From Ravibacter sp964559125 (GTDB taxonomy: Bacteria > Bacteroidota > Bacteroidia > Cytophagales > Spirosomataceae), in contig CAZLGW010000002.1 of assembly GCA_964559125.1 (NCBI GenBank), positions 1-64,000 of the forward strand: 64,000 nucleotides of DNA. The letters run 5' to 3'. The position numbers were made by a program, and so were the translations under genes. Below the pieces are notes generated by a model that saw only the letters and a list, made by a program, of their open reading frames with translations, was not told the DNA's origin and made no database searches. This document shows, in pieces, positions 43,746 to 52,298 of this stretch. Within the stretch, counting starts at the first letter, position 1. Every line of letters starts with the position of its first letter.

Positions 43746-44195
43746 TTAATTTTCCAGGAAGTTCTGTGCCTCTCTGATACTGCTTTCGGTCTTTTCCTTT
43801 ACTTCCAGGATTTTGGATTTTTCATTGCGGAAGTATTTGAGCGTTTCTTCGGGGTCGGGAAGCGCTTTGGCTGAATCTGCCTCGTATGCGCGCATCCAGT
43901 CCCACATCAGGCTGTCGGCCTGGTGAAGCTTAACCAGCAGGTCGTTGGCTTTAAGACGTTGCTCGGCAAAGGTGTTGCTGCTGACGCCCTCCTGCTGCAG
44001 GCTGTCGAGCTGAACGATCTTTGACCGTATTTCTTCGGCGTAGTGATTCAGGTCTTCAAGCTTAGGCATCACTTCGTCGTGGATGTCGAGGATTTCACTG
44101 TCAAGGACTTCATAGTCCTTTTTTTCATCCGTACTGCATGCAGCAAAAACGAGCGCTGTCAATGCCAGGAAAGTATAAATTCTGAAGTTTGCCAT
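43746..44195 (-). CDS. Coiled-coil lipoprotein of unknown function
   Basis: A 149-residue lipoprotein with lipobox VFAAC (Cys at 20). The mature part is entirely helical and charged (LDIHDEVMPKLEDLNHYAEE, RLKANDLLVKLHQADSLMWD, KILEVKEKTESSIREAQNFL). It is similar to small Cytophagales lipoproteins with no known role, often found near SCO genes. It is 24 bases upstream of the SCO gene start and first in that operon, which suggests a respiratory or envelope link, though this is inference. Confidence 0.72.
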   Translation of the reverse strand: MANFRIYTFLALTALVFAACSTDEKKDYEVLDSEILDIHDEVMPKLEDLNHYAEEIRSKIVQLDSLQQEGVSSNTFAEQRLKANDLLVKLHQADSLMWDWMRAYEADSAKALPDPEETLKYFRNEKSKILEVKEKTESSIREAQNFLEN

Positions 44196-44269
44196 GATCT
44201 GTACCTGAACTGTGAGTTTTGATAAAAGTAAGAATCGATCTTTAATACAAAGATAAGGAATTAAGCGCT

Positions 44270-45931
44270 CTAATGCGATTTGGCAAGTAGCTCCCGCGCA
44301 TTGGCGATGACAGATTCGGATGGATTCCGGCCGCCGATCATCTGCGCCAGCTCCTGTATCCTCTCACCATCGGAAAGCCGTTTGATTTTGCTCACAGTCG
44401 TTTGGCTGCTGTTATCCTTATAAACATAAAAATGCTCATTTCCGAACGCTGCTATCTGGTGGAGGTGAGTGATCGCAATAAGCTGGTGCCTGCGGCCCAT
44501 TTGTTTCAGCATTTCACCCATCTTCCTTGCAATCTCGCCCGAGATACCGCTGTCAATTTCATCGAATATGAGCGTAGCAAGCTGTTTTTTCTCAGCAACT
44601 ACGTATTTGAACGCCAGCATGAGCCTGGAAAATTCTCCTCCCGAGGCTACGGCTTTCAGAGGTTGTGGAGCCAGCCCTTTGTTGGCCGAAAACAGGAATT
44701 CTATCCTGTCGAGTCCGCTTACTCCGGCGGCGCCTGCGTCCGACAGTGCTACGGTAAACACGGCGTGTGCAATCCCAAGTTCTCTTGCGATGCCGGTAAC
44801 CTGGCTTTCGAAGCGTGGACCTGCCTCCCTGCGCGATAGCGACAGGATTTTCCCGGCATCGAGCATCTGCACCCGGGCCGATTCAAGACGCTGCGCAGCT
44901 TCACGCAGTTCTGCATCCAGGTTTTCGAATTTGTCGATCTTCTGCCGGAGCTGGTCCCTGATTTCTATCAGCTCCTGAATTCCGGCCGACTGGTGCTTTT
45001 TCAGCAACAGGTATAGCAGGTCGAGCCGCTCCGATACTTTTGAGATCCGCTCCTGGTTGACTTCTACGTTTTCGGCGATGTCCTCGATTTCGGATGCGAG
45101 GTCTTTCAGCTCCAGCAGCGTATGGCCGAGACGTTGAAAAAGCGCCTGGTACGCCGGGACCAGGCGGTTGACCTGGTTGGCTATCTGCGATGTTTCATTC
45201 AAAATCGACAGGGCCGACACTTCCTGTCCGTCGAGAAGCTGATGCATGTTGTGAAACCTCGATTTGATCTCCGAAGCATTTTCGAGAATCCCCAGTTCGC
45301 TTTCGAGCTCTTCGAGCTCCCCTGCCTGCAGATCGGCATCTGCCAGCTCCTGCCACAGGAAAAGGTTGTAGTCATTTTCCTTCCGGATATTGCCGGCTTC
45401 TTCCTTCAGTTGCCCGAGCGCCTCCTCCGCTTTCCGGTATGCATCATACGATTTCCTGTAGCTGATCAGCTTTTGTTCATTGCCGGCAAAGGCGTCGAGC
45501 AATTCGGTCTGGACGGCGCCGTTTCCCAACAGTATTGAATCGTGCTGTGAATGTATATCGACAAGCTGTTCGGTGATCCGCCTGAGCAGGTCGAGGGTAA
45601 CGGGTGTATCGTTGACAAAAGCGCGGGATTTCCCGGCCGGAGTGATTTCCCTGCGGATAATGGTTGTGGCAGAGTAATCCAGCTCTTCCGCAGCAAAAAG
45701 CCCTTCAAGCCCGTAGTTCGAAATATCAAACGTACCTTCAATGATGCATTTCATATCGTTGCTGAACAGCACCCTGGTTTCAGCGCGCTGGCCGAGCAGA
45801 AGGCCTATTGCACCCAGTAAAATTGACTTTCCCGCACCTGTTTCACCTGTAATAGTGGTAAACCCGGGAGAAAGATCGAGCTCCAGGTTATCGATGAGTA
45901 CATAGTTTCTGATGAACAGGTGAGTGAGCAT
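44270..45931 (-). CDS. recN: DNA repair protein RecN
   Basis: A 553-residue SMC-like ATPase used in double-strand break repair. Walker A GETGAGKS lies at about 34-41 (TGETGAGKSILLGAIGLLLG), with a long coiled-coil middle (about 155-365). The C-terminal half has the ABC signature VASGGEFSRLMLAFK and Walker B TLIFDEIDSGISGEIARKMG, then LIAITHLHQIAA. The start ATG at 45931 is 11 bases after the previous gene's stop (transcription is leftward). The length is normal for the family. Confidence 0.95.
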   Translation of the reverse strand: MLTHLFIRNYVLIDNLELDLSPGFTTITGETGAGKSILLGAIGLLLGQRAETRVLFSNDMKCIIEGTFDISNYGLEGLFAAEELDYSATTIIRREITPAGKSRAFVNDTPVTLDLLRRITEQLVDIHSQHDSILLGNGAVQTELLDAFAGNEQKLISYRKSYDAYRKAEEALGQLKEEAGNIRKENDYNLFLWQELADADLQAGELEELESELGILENASEIKSRFHNMHQLLDGQEVSALSILNETSQIANQVNRLVPAYQALFQRLGHTLLELKDLASEIEDIAENVEVNQERISKVSERLDLLYLLLKKHQSAGIQELIEIRDQLRQKIDKFENLDAELREAAQRLESARVQMLDAGKILSLSRREAGPRFESQVTGIARELGIAHAVFTVALSDAGAAGVSGLDRIEFLFSANKGLAPQPLKAVASGGEFSRLMLAFKYVVAEKKQLATLIFDEIDSGISGEIARKMGEMLKQMGRRHQLIAITHLHQIAAFGNEHFYVYKDNSSQTTVSKIKRLSDGERIQELAQMIGGRNPSESVIANARELLAKSH

Positions 45932-45942
45932 GTAATATCCGG

Positions 45943-46203
45943 CTAGTAGGTAGAGGGGTAGTCATAAACGACCACATCGATATCGTTGATATCAAGAGCG
46001 TGCCTGTGAAAGCGATTATCGATAATTTCAATTTTTTCCGGGGTCTGACTTCGTAGCTTCCCGAACAGCGTATGTCCCGACTTAAGGACAACGCTCAGAG
46101 GGAGATGGCCGGGCAGGGCCGCGCACTCTTTGCCTGAAAGCTGGTCGCCGAAAACTCTTGTAAGTCTTTTTCTCATACGGGCGTAAACGATAAACCGGTT
46201 CAA
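45943..46203 (-). CDS. Small basic protein of unknown function
   Basis: An 86-residue protein starting RFIVYARMRKRLTRVFGDQL and ending VVVYDYPSTY. It has a predicted beta-rich centre (HLPLSVVLKSGHTLFGKL, KIEIIDNRFHRHALDI) that resembles a short Sm-like or SH3-like barrel. No family recognised. It is located between the HEAT-repeat gene and recN on the same strand with short gaps (9 and 11 bases), which supports it as real. Confidence 0.6.
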   Translation of the reverse strand: MNRFIVYARMRKRLTRVFGDQLSGKECAALPGHLPLSVVLKSGHTLFGKLRSQTPEKIEIIDNRFHRHALDINDIDVVVYDYPSTY

Positions 46204-46212
46204 ATTTAACGC

Positions 46213-46767
46213 TTATCCCGGTTTTCTCAGTTGGGAAAGGATTTTTTGCGCCCTGCTTTTTATTCCGGGCTGAGGATCTTTCTCTAATTCCAGCTCTAGG
46301 AGTTCACGCAGTTCGGTTTTGATTTCAGGATAAGTTCCTGAAAGCCTGTAAAGCACAGACATGGCAAAGACTTTGACAGCAACCGGTTCGCCGGGAGAAT
46401 ACAAATAACCGAAACAGGTATTTACTATTTCGGAGTGTATCTCTTCAGGAAGTGGCACGAAGGAAAGAATCCGGACGATATTACGTTTTACAGCGTCGGG
46501 AAGGGGTGTTTTGCCCAGTCGCAGGATCAGCGTTTCCAGGTGTGGGGCTACCAGCTCCGGGTGTTTTTCCGCTACCCCGTTGATGACCCACGCCACACGC
46601 TGCACATCCCGGTAAGGATGATAGCACAGTACGTGTATCGCCGCCGATAGTTTCTCAGTATCAGTACCGATCCAGTTTACAATCAGATCGCACTGCCGCC
46701 GGGAATGCTCTTTAGAAAGCAAACCCGTAAGCTGCGCTGGCAGACTATCATCACATCGCCTCATCAC
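46213..46767 (-). CDS. HEAT-repeat-like helical protein
   Basis: A 184-residue helical protein with repeated HEAT-like units (AAIHVLCYHPYRDVQRVAWVI, HLETLILRLGKTPLPDAVKRN, VNTCFGYLYSPGEPVAVKVF). No signal peptide or catalytic motif. HEAT repeats usually act in protein-protein contacts. It starts one base after the YeeE-like gene ends, so it belongs to the same leftward unit, but no functional link to sulfur transport is known. Confidence 0.72.
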   Translation of the reverse strand: MMRRCDDSLPAQLTGLLSKEHSRRQCDLIVNWIGTDTEKLSAAIHVLCYHPYRDVQRVAWVINGVAEKHPELVAPHLETLILRLGKTPLPDAVKRNIVRILSFVPLPEEIHSEIVNTCFGYLYSPGEPVAVKVFAMSVLYRLSGTYPEIKTELRELLELELEKDPQPGIKSRAQKILSQLRKPG

Positions 46768-46768
46768 C

Positions 46769-47263
46769 TCAATGCGGCAGCCTATGCCTTATATACCCGT
46801 ATACCCAGGTCCCCGCCAGCGCACTTAACAGGGTGACTGCCACTGCCAGGTAGCCCGCTCCGATCTGCGCAAAAAGAGGACCGGGGCAGGCGCCGGTAAT
46901 AGCCCAGCCTACGCCGAAGAGCAGGCTTCCGTAAATCTTTCCTTTATTGAATACTTTCGGGGCTATCGAAATAGTTTCGCCATTGAGCGCTTTGAGTTTG
47001 AGCCTTTTTATGATCTGAACGGACAGCGCGCCGACAACAACGGCAGAACCGATCACCCCATACATATGGAATGAATCAAACCTGAACATTTCCTGTATCC
47101 TGAACCATGAAATGATCTCCGCTTTGACAAAAATGAAGCCGAACAGGATACCGAGAATGAGGTAGGAGAATTTCAGGCCGGTACTGCTCTTGGCAGAGGT
47201 ATAGGGCTTGTACCTTACAAATTCGTCAGATTCGCCCGGGTCGTTGATATAATGAGAAGCCAT
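46769..47263 (-). CDS. YeeE/YedE-type membrane protein, second half
   Basis: A 164-residue membrane protein with four helices (about 29-51, 65-85, 107-125, 135-155). The motif GWAITGACPGPLFAQIGAGY at about 118-137 is the conserved Cys-containing signature of the YeeE/YedE (sulfur transport) family. It is the C-terminal half of a protein that is a single chain in many bacteria. With the gene before it (47267..47833) it should form a two-subunit thiosulfate/sulfur-compound transporter. Confidence 0.88.
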   Translation of the reverse strand: MASHYINDPGESDEFVRYKPYTSAKSSTGLKFSYLILGILFGFIFVKAEIISWFRIQEMFRFDSFHMYGVIGSAVVVGALSVQIIKRLKLKALNGETISIAPKVFNKGKIYGSLLFGVGWAITGACPGPLFAQIGAGYLAVAVTLLSALAGTWVYGYIRHRLPH

Positions 47264-47266
47264 TGG

Positions 47267-47833
47267 TCAAAGAAGTATTTTCAGTAGTACAGGGATGATA
47301 TAGAAGGTAGTCACGATACCGCTAACCATAAAACAAATGGTAGCAACCAGGGAAGGCCATTGAAGGTTGGAAAGCCCCATAATGGCGTGGCCCGAGGTAC
47401 ATCCGCCGGCATATCTCGTTCCGAAACCGATCAGGAAGCCGCCCGCAACAAGAAATACCAGTCCTTTAAGCGAAAAGATGTTTTCGATAGCGAACAGGTC
47501 CAATGGGAGTAATCCTGAGAAATCGCTGATCCCGAGCCGGGTCAGTGCCTCCCGGGTGTCGGGAGCTACCACGATATCGTTGGGATTTTCCATGAGGACA
47601 CCCCCTATATAGCCGCCTATCAGGATTCCCAGGACAAAGAGAATATTCCAGATTTCATCCCGCCAGTTATAGTTGAAAAACGGCAGGTTGGCAGGGAAGC
47701 AGGCTGCGCATATATGTCGCAGGGACGAAGATATACCGAAAGGCTTGTTGCCGAGAAGCAACAGAGCGGGAACTGTAAGGCCGATTAACGGCCCGGCTAC
47801 GTACCAGGGCCAGGGAATTTTGAAGATATCCAT
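47267..47833 (-). CDS. YeeE/YedE-type membrane protein, first half
   Basis: A 188-residue membrane protein with several helices (about 13-31, 63-82, 120-140, 160-186). The Cys motif YAGGCTSGHAIMGLSNLQ at about 141-158 is diagnostic for YeeE/YedE thiosulfate permeases. It is separated from the second-half gene by three bases, so the pair is co-translated. The split into two subunits is common in Bacteroidetes and Proteobacteria with DUF6691-type partners. Confidence 0.9.
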   Translation of the reverse strand: MDIFKIPWPWYVAGPLIGLTVPALLLLGNKPFGISSSLRHICAACFPANLPFFNYNWRDEIWNILFVLGILIGGYIGGVLMENPNDIVVAPDTREALTRLGISDFSGLLPLDLFAIENIFSLKGLVFLVAGGFLIGFGTRYAGGCTSGHAIMGLSNLQWPSLVATICFMVSGIVTTFYIIPVLLKILL

Positions 47834-48070
47834 ATCGCCGGAATGATTGATGATTTTCGGGTATCGGTTTGAAGTCTTGCGAAAGGACGGCTACCGGGAA
47901 CAGTGAGATTGTGCTGGGGCTTAATTTCCCCAAGAGCCTGTTCTCGTAACATCTTCATTGATCCGTACAACACCGGTAATCCAGGCAGGGGACGTAGATC
48001 CTCCTCCCGGGAAATTTCTTTCACCAGACAACTATTCTTTAAGCTATAATAACTGTGCCAGGAAGAACAC

Positions 48071-48093
48071 AGGCGCCGCCCGGTGGGGCGCCT
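48071..48093 (-). terminator. Possible GC-rich hairpin at the murG end
   Basis: AGGCGCC (48071..48077) pairs with GGCGCCT (48087..48093), overlapping the murG stop codon. There is no T-run on the minus strand, so it would be a weak or Rho-assisted terminator. Confidence 0.35.
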
Positions 48094-49198
48094 AGACCAG
48101 GCGCAGCACTTCAGACGCGATCTGCGCGGCCGCGTCGGGGAAACCTAGCGACCGGCAATTTACGGACAGGGCTTTTCTAAGCTCCTCATTTTCCATGAGC
48201 GCAGCCGCTTTTTGCCCGAGCTGCACCCGGGCATCGCTGTCTTTAACGAGTAAAGCCGCCTGTCCGGTAACGAGAGCCTGCGCGTTGCTGGTCTGATGGT
48301 CTTCCGAAGCGTATGGGTAAGGGACGAGAATAGCGGGCCTTCCGGCGAGGCAGATTTCGGAGACCGAGAGGGCGCCGGCTCTCGATACTATTGCATCTGC
48401 AGCGGCATAAGCCAGGTCCATCTCATAAATAAAGTCAAATGCTTTTACGAGATGCCCCACCTGCAGTTGCTCAATAGTTTGCCGGGCCTGGTCGATAAAG
48501 AGCTTCCCGGTTTGCCAGATTACCTGGATCCCCTGCTCTGTAAAGAGCTGCAGCGAATTTTCGATGCTCTCGTTGATGCTGCGGGCTCCCAGGCTGCCGC
48601 CCATCACAAAAAGCGTCTTTCGCGAAAACGACAGGCCGAAATGTACCAGGCCGGTTTCCCTTTTGCCCGAAATCTCTATAATATCTTTTCTTACGGGATT
48701 GCCGGTGAGCAATATCTTTTCTTTTGGAAAAAATTTTTCCATACCCGGGTAGGCGACACATACCCGGGCAGCCTTCCCGGACAGCAGGCGGTTGGTAATC
48801 CCGGCATACGAATTCTGCTCCTGTATAAGCGTCGGGATACCTGCCAGGGATGCCATCTGAAGTAGCGGTCCGCTGGCAAAACCGCCTACACCGACCGCCA
48901 CATGCGGATTGAACTCCCTGATCACCTGTCGTGCTTTCCAGAGGCTTTCAACCAGCTTGAAGGGGAAGAGAAGATTGGAGAAGGAAAAGCTTCGCTGCAG
49001 GCCTACGACGGGTAGCCCGACGATATCGTATCCCGCTTTGGGGACTTTTTCCATCTCCATTTTACCCAGAGCGCCGACAAACAGCACCTGTACGCCCGGG
49101 CAGATGTCCCTGAGCGCGTTGGCGATCGCAATGGCAGGGTAAATATGTCCGCCAGTGCCTCCTCCGCTGATGATGATGCGAGGATTTTCAGAGTTCAA
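48092..49198 (-). CDS. murG: Lipid II synthase MurG
   Basis: A 368-residue glycosyltransferase that adds GlcNAc to lipid I in peptidoglycan synthesis at the membrane. Visible motifs are the N-terminal SGGGTGGHIYPAIAIANAL (11-29), GGFASGPLLQMASL, LIQEQNSYAGITNRLLS and the donor-site SRAGALSVSEICLAGRPAIL. It is the last gene of a murD-ftsW-murG group in leftward order; no murC or ftsQ follows within the window. Confidence 0.95.
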   Translation of the reverse strand: MNSENPRIIISGGGTGGHIYPAIAIANALRDICPGVQVLFVGALGKMEMEKVPKAGYDIVGLPVVGLQRSFSFSNLLFPFKLVESLWKARQVIREFNPHVAVGVGGFASGPLLQMASLAGIPTLIQEQNSYAGITNRLLSGKAARVCVAYPGMEKFFPKEKILLTGNPVRKDIIEISGKRETGLVHFGLSFSRKTLFVMGGSLGARSINESIENSLQLFTEQGIQVIWQTGKLFIDQARQTIEQLQVGHLVKAFDFIYEMDLAYAAADAIVSRAGALSVSEICLAGRPAILVPYPYASEDHQTSNAQALVTGQAALLVKDSDARVQLGQKAAALMENEELRKALSVNCRSLGFPDAAAQIASEVLRLV

Positions 49199-49218
49199 AA
49201 TAGTGCAGCTGTTTTGTC

Positions 49219-50370
49219 CTAAACATTCACTTCGTCAAATTCGCCCCGGCTGGCGCTCAGGATCATGCCCATAGCCAGGGCAGTAAGTATCATGGAATTT
49301 CCCCCGAGGCTGAACAGGGGCAGGTTCTGGCCGGTTACGGGCAGAAGTCCTACCGTTACCGCCATGGTACAAAGCGCCTGGAAGACAATGCTGATGGTAA
49401 GACCAACGGAAAGCAGCCCGCCAAAGGGCTTTCGGGCTGTTTTAATGACCTGAAGCCCGCGATAGAGCAGCGCCAGGTAGAGGAAAATAAGTATCCCTCC
49501 AATTAAAGTCCCACCTTCTTCAACGGTGATAGCGTATATAAAATCTTTGTTGGACTCGGGGAGAAATCTCCTTTCAGTGCTTTTCCCGATGCCCTTGCCG
49601 AACAACCCTCCTCCGGCCATGGCCATATAGGAGCGTTCCGACTGGTAAGCGATGGTTCCCGGGGTCCGGAAATCCCGTATGCGGTTCATGGCCGTTTCAA
49701 ATCGGGTTCCAAAGACAACAGCCAGCCCTGCAACCACCACAAGTACGCCGGCAGCAAATACCAGGTACCTGACCGGCACTTTACCTACAAATAAAAGTAA
49801 AAATGAAACGACGCCGAGCAGCGCAGCAGTAGAAACGTTGCTGAGCGCAATCAGGAAACAGATTGCCCCGATGAGCAGAATTGGCTCCGTAAGTAGCTCT
49901 TTCGGAGTCCATCCGCCTTTGATATGCCGGGCCAGCACGAGGGCCAGGTGCGTGATCAGAGCTATTTTTGCAAATTCCGATGGCTGGAACCGGTATCCTA
50001 CGAGCGGAATCTCGATCCATCGGGCTGCATCATTGACAGACGTACCCGCAAAAACAGTCAGAAGTAGCAACGGAATTGAGATAAATACACCTATCCTTGT
50101 ATATCGTATAAACCTGGTGTAAGGCACAAGGTGGACTAGGAACATGATAAGCAGCGCAGCAATGATATGTGCTATGTGTTTATAGAGGAAATACTCGGTA
50201 TTGCCCCCCATCCGCCGATAGGCTTCCTGCACGCTTGAGCTATATACAAACGGTATACTGAGCAGGAGTATGGTAATGGCAATCGCCCATATGTACTTAT
50301 CCCCTTTGAGATTTCGGGCAATCCAGCTTTTTACTTGGAAGTTGCTGTTGTTTTCTGCATCCATTGTCAA
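49219..50370 (-). CDS. ftsW: SEDS peptidoglycan glycosyltransferase FtsW
   Basis: A 383-residue polytopic membrane protein of the FtsW/RodA/SpoVE family with about ten helices. Signatures are RWIEIPLVGYRFQPSEFAKI (about 119-138) with the nearby YMAMAGGGLFGKGIGKS (about 252-268), and DFIYAITVEEGGTLIGGILI. The end has VTGQNLPLFSLGGNSMILT. It polymerises glycan strands at the division site. It is flanked by murD and murG, which identifies it as FtsW, not RodA. Confidence 0.94.
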   Translation of the reverse strand: MTMDAENNSNFQVKSWIARNLKGDKYIWAIAITILLLSIPFVYSSSVQEAYRRMGGNTEYFLYKHIAHIIAALLIMFLVHLVPYTRFIRYTRIGVFISIPLLLLTVFAGTSVNDAARWIEIPLVGYRFQPSEFAKIALITHLALVLARHIKGGWTPKELLTEPILLIGAICFLIALSNVSTAALLGVVSFLLLFVGKVPVRYLVFAAGVLVVVAGLAVVFGTRFETAMNRIRDFRTPGTIAYQSERSYMAMAGGGLFGKGIGKSTERRFLPESNKDFIYAITVEEGGTLIGGILIFLYLALLYRGLQVIKTARKPFGGLLSVGLTISIVFQALCTMAVTVGLLPVTGQNLPLFSLGGNSMILTALAMGMILSASRGEFDEVNV

Positions 50371-50377
50371 AAAAGAT

Positions 50378-51730
50378 TCAGGCTAGTTTTAGGGTTGCTT
50401 CTCTGAACCGGTTGCCGCGGTCCTCGTAATTTTTAAAAAGGTCGAAACTCGCACAGGCAGGTGAGAGCAGTACCACATCGCCGGGAACGGCCCATTCGCT
50501 TGCAGTGGCAATGGCGCGATCCAGGTCGTCGGTCGAAAAGAAAGCCGGCGTCAGGTCTTTAAAATAGGCTTCCAGCTTGGCATTGTCCTTTCCTAGAGCT
50601 ACCACGCCTTTAACTTTACCGGTTACAAGCTCTTTTATCGCGTCATAATCGTTTCCCTTATCAACACCGCCCAGGAGCAGGATGATCGGCGAATCGAAGC
50701 TTTGAAGTGCGTAATATACCGAATCGACATTCGTGGCTTTGGAATCGTTGACGTAGTCAACCCCCTTTATAGTTGCCACTTTTTCGAGGCGGTGTGGTGC
50801 ATTTTGGAAAGTACTCAATGCAGCGGTTATACTTTCCGGAGTGACACCGGCCTGCAGCGCGGCGAGCACGGCGCACATTGCATTGAGATAGTTGTGCGGG
50901 CCTTTGACAGGGAGATCGCTTATTGCGATTTCAAAGTTTTCTATTCGTCCCGGTATCCTGAAGTTCAGCCTTCCTTCCGAAAGAAAGGCTCCTGTATCCT
51001 GCCGGGTTTTCAGGGAAACAGACAGTTGTGTGGCAGGAAGTTGTCTTTTTGCCAGCTCGTCCCGCAAAACAGTATCGTCGGTATTAAAAATAAAGGTATC
51101 GTGCGCAGCCTGGTTTTGTACGATACGGAATTTTGATTGTGTATAAAGGTCGAAGCTATATTGATACCTGTCCAGGTGATCGGGCGTAATATTGAGCAGG
51201 ACTGCTATGTCGGCCCTGAAATCGTACATATTGTCGAGCTGGAAGCTGCTGAGCTCCAGTACGTAAAAGTCGGAATTTTTTTCCAGTACCTGCCGTGCGA
51301 AGCTGTCGCCGATATTCCCGGCCAGCCCGGCAGAGAGGCCCGCCGACCGCAGCAGGTGATAAGCCAGAAGCGTCGTGGTGGTTTTGCCGTTGCTGCCCGT
51401 AATTGCGATGAGCTTAGCGGACGTATACCGGCTTGCAAACTCGATCTCAGAAATAACCGGAATCCCCTTTTTATGCAATTTCTCTACCAGGTCTGCATGG
51501 TCGGGTATGCCCGGGCTTTTGATCACCAGGTCTGCGGCCAGGATGACCGCCTCGCTGTGTCCGCCTTCTTCAAAGGGAATAGCATGGCTGACAAGGGTAT
51601 CCCTGTATTTCTCCTGAAGGGAATTTTTGTCTGACAGGAATACGTCAAAGCCTTTCGATTTGCCAAGAAGGGCTGCTCCGGTGCCGCTTTCGCCACCACC
51701 CAGTATGATCAGTTTTTGTCGGGGTGCCAT
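50378..51730 (-). CDS. murD: UDP-MurNAc-L-Ala:D-Glu ligase MurD
   Basis: A 450-residue Mur ligase that adds D-glutamate to UDP-MurNAc-L-alanine. The N-terminal Rossmann part has IILGGGESGTGAALLGKS (about 8-25). The ATP motif ITGSNGKTTTTLLAY lies at about 111-125, then LNITPDHLDRYQ and a C-terminal part with YVNDSKATNVDSVYYAL and LLLGGVDKGNDY. It begins the murD-ftsW-murG unit; mraY and murE, which normally precede it, are not nearby. Confidence 0.95.
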   Translation of the reverse strand: MAPRQKLIILGGGESGTGAALLGKSKGFDVFLSDKNSLQEKYRDTLVSHAIPFEEGGHSEAVILAADLVIKSPGIPDHADLVEKLHKKGIPVISEIEFASRYTSAKLIAITGSNGKTTTTLLAYHLLRSAGLSAGLAGNIGDSFARQVLEKNSDFYVLELSSFQLDNMYDFRADIAVLLNITPDHLDRYQYSFDLYTQSKFRIVQNQAAHDTFIFNTDDTVLRDELAKRQLPATQLSVSLKTRQDTGAFLSEGRLNFRIPGRIENFEIAISDLPVKGPHNYLNAMCAVLAALQAGVTPESITAALSTFQNAPHRLEKVATIKGVDYVNDSKATNVDSVYYALQSFDSPIILLLGGVDKGNDYDAIKELVTGKVKGVVALGKDNAKLEAYFKDLTPAFFSTDDLDRAIATASEWAVPGDVVLLSPACASFDLFKNYEDRGNRFREATLKLA

Positions 51731-51864
51731 CTGAAGATGAAATTGAGCCCTAAATTTCGCGCTATTTTAGACTCATTTGCAAACCGGCTCAACTGATTCT
51801 TGAAAAAATAGAAACTATCTTATCCCTGATCAGCAATCTTTGGGAAGACTATATGTCAGATCTC

Positions 51865-52170
51865 TTACTCTGGTTTTGAATCGGTAAAAAACCTGTTGAA
51901 GCGCCTCCTGTTGTAAATAAACCTGAATATGGCGAATGCCAGTATGATTGGTGCCAGGATCAGGCAGGCTATACCGAGATCGTATAGTTGCCGAAGTACA
52001 TCCAGTCGTATGATGGTCAGCCCACCTCCCAACAGCGCCAGCATGGTCCTCAGGTAAGATAAAAAAGTCCGCTCGTTTGATAATTTAGTCCGCTCAATGG
52101 CCATCCGGTCGGCTAATTGCAGCGTATTCTCCACTTTTTCGGTTAAATCATTAACGGGCTTTTTTTCCAT
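51865..52170 (-). CDS. DUF202 membrane protein
   Basis: A 101-residue protein of the DUF202/YidH family: a charged N-terminal stretch, then RTKLSNERTFLSYLRTMLALL, and two further membrane helices (about 72-90). Members are small inner-membrane proteins of unknown function. It stands alone between murD and the permease gene. Confidence 0.85.
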   Translation of the reverse strand: MEKKPVNDLTEKVENTLQLADRMAIERTKLSNERTFLSYLRTMLALLGGGLTIIRLDVLRQLYDLGIACLILAPIILAFAIFRFIYNRRRFNRFFTDSKPE

Positions 52171-52298
52171 TGATAACGATCTGGCTTTAAGAAATAACGA
52201 GGAGCGCCGGGTTTAGGTTCACTAACCTTTGGGAGACATTTTCCCGAGCCAGGAGTATGGCGCCGTCCCGCAGCGGCGATACAGCCCGACGGCTCGTT

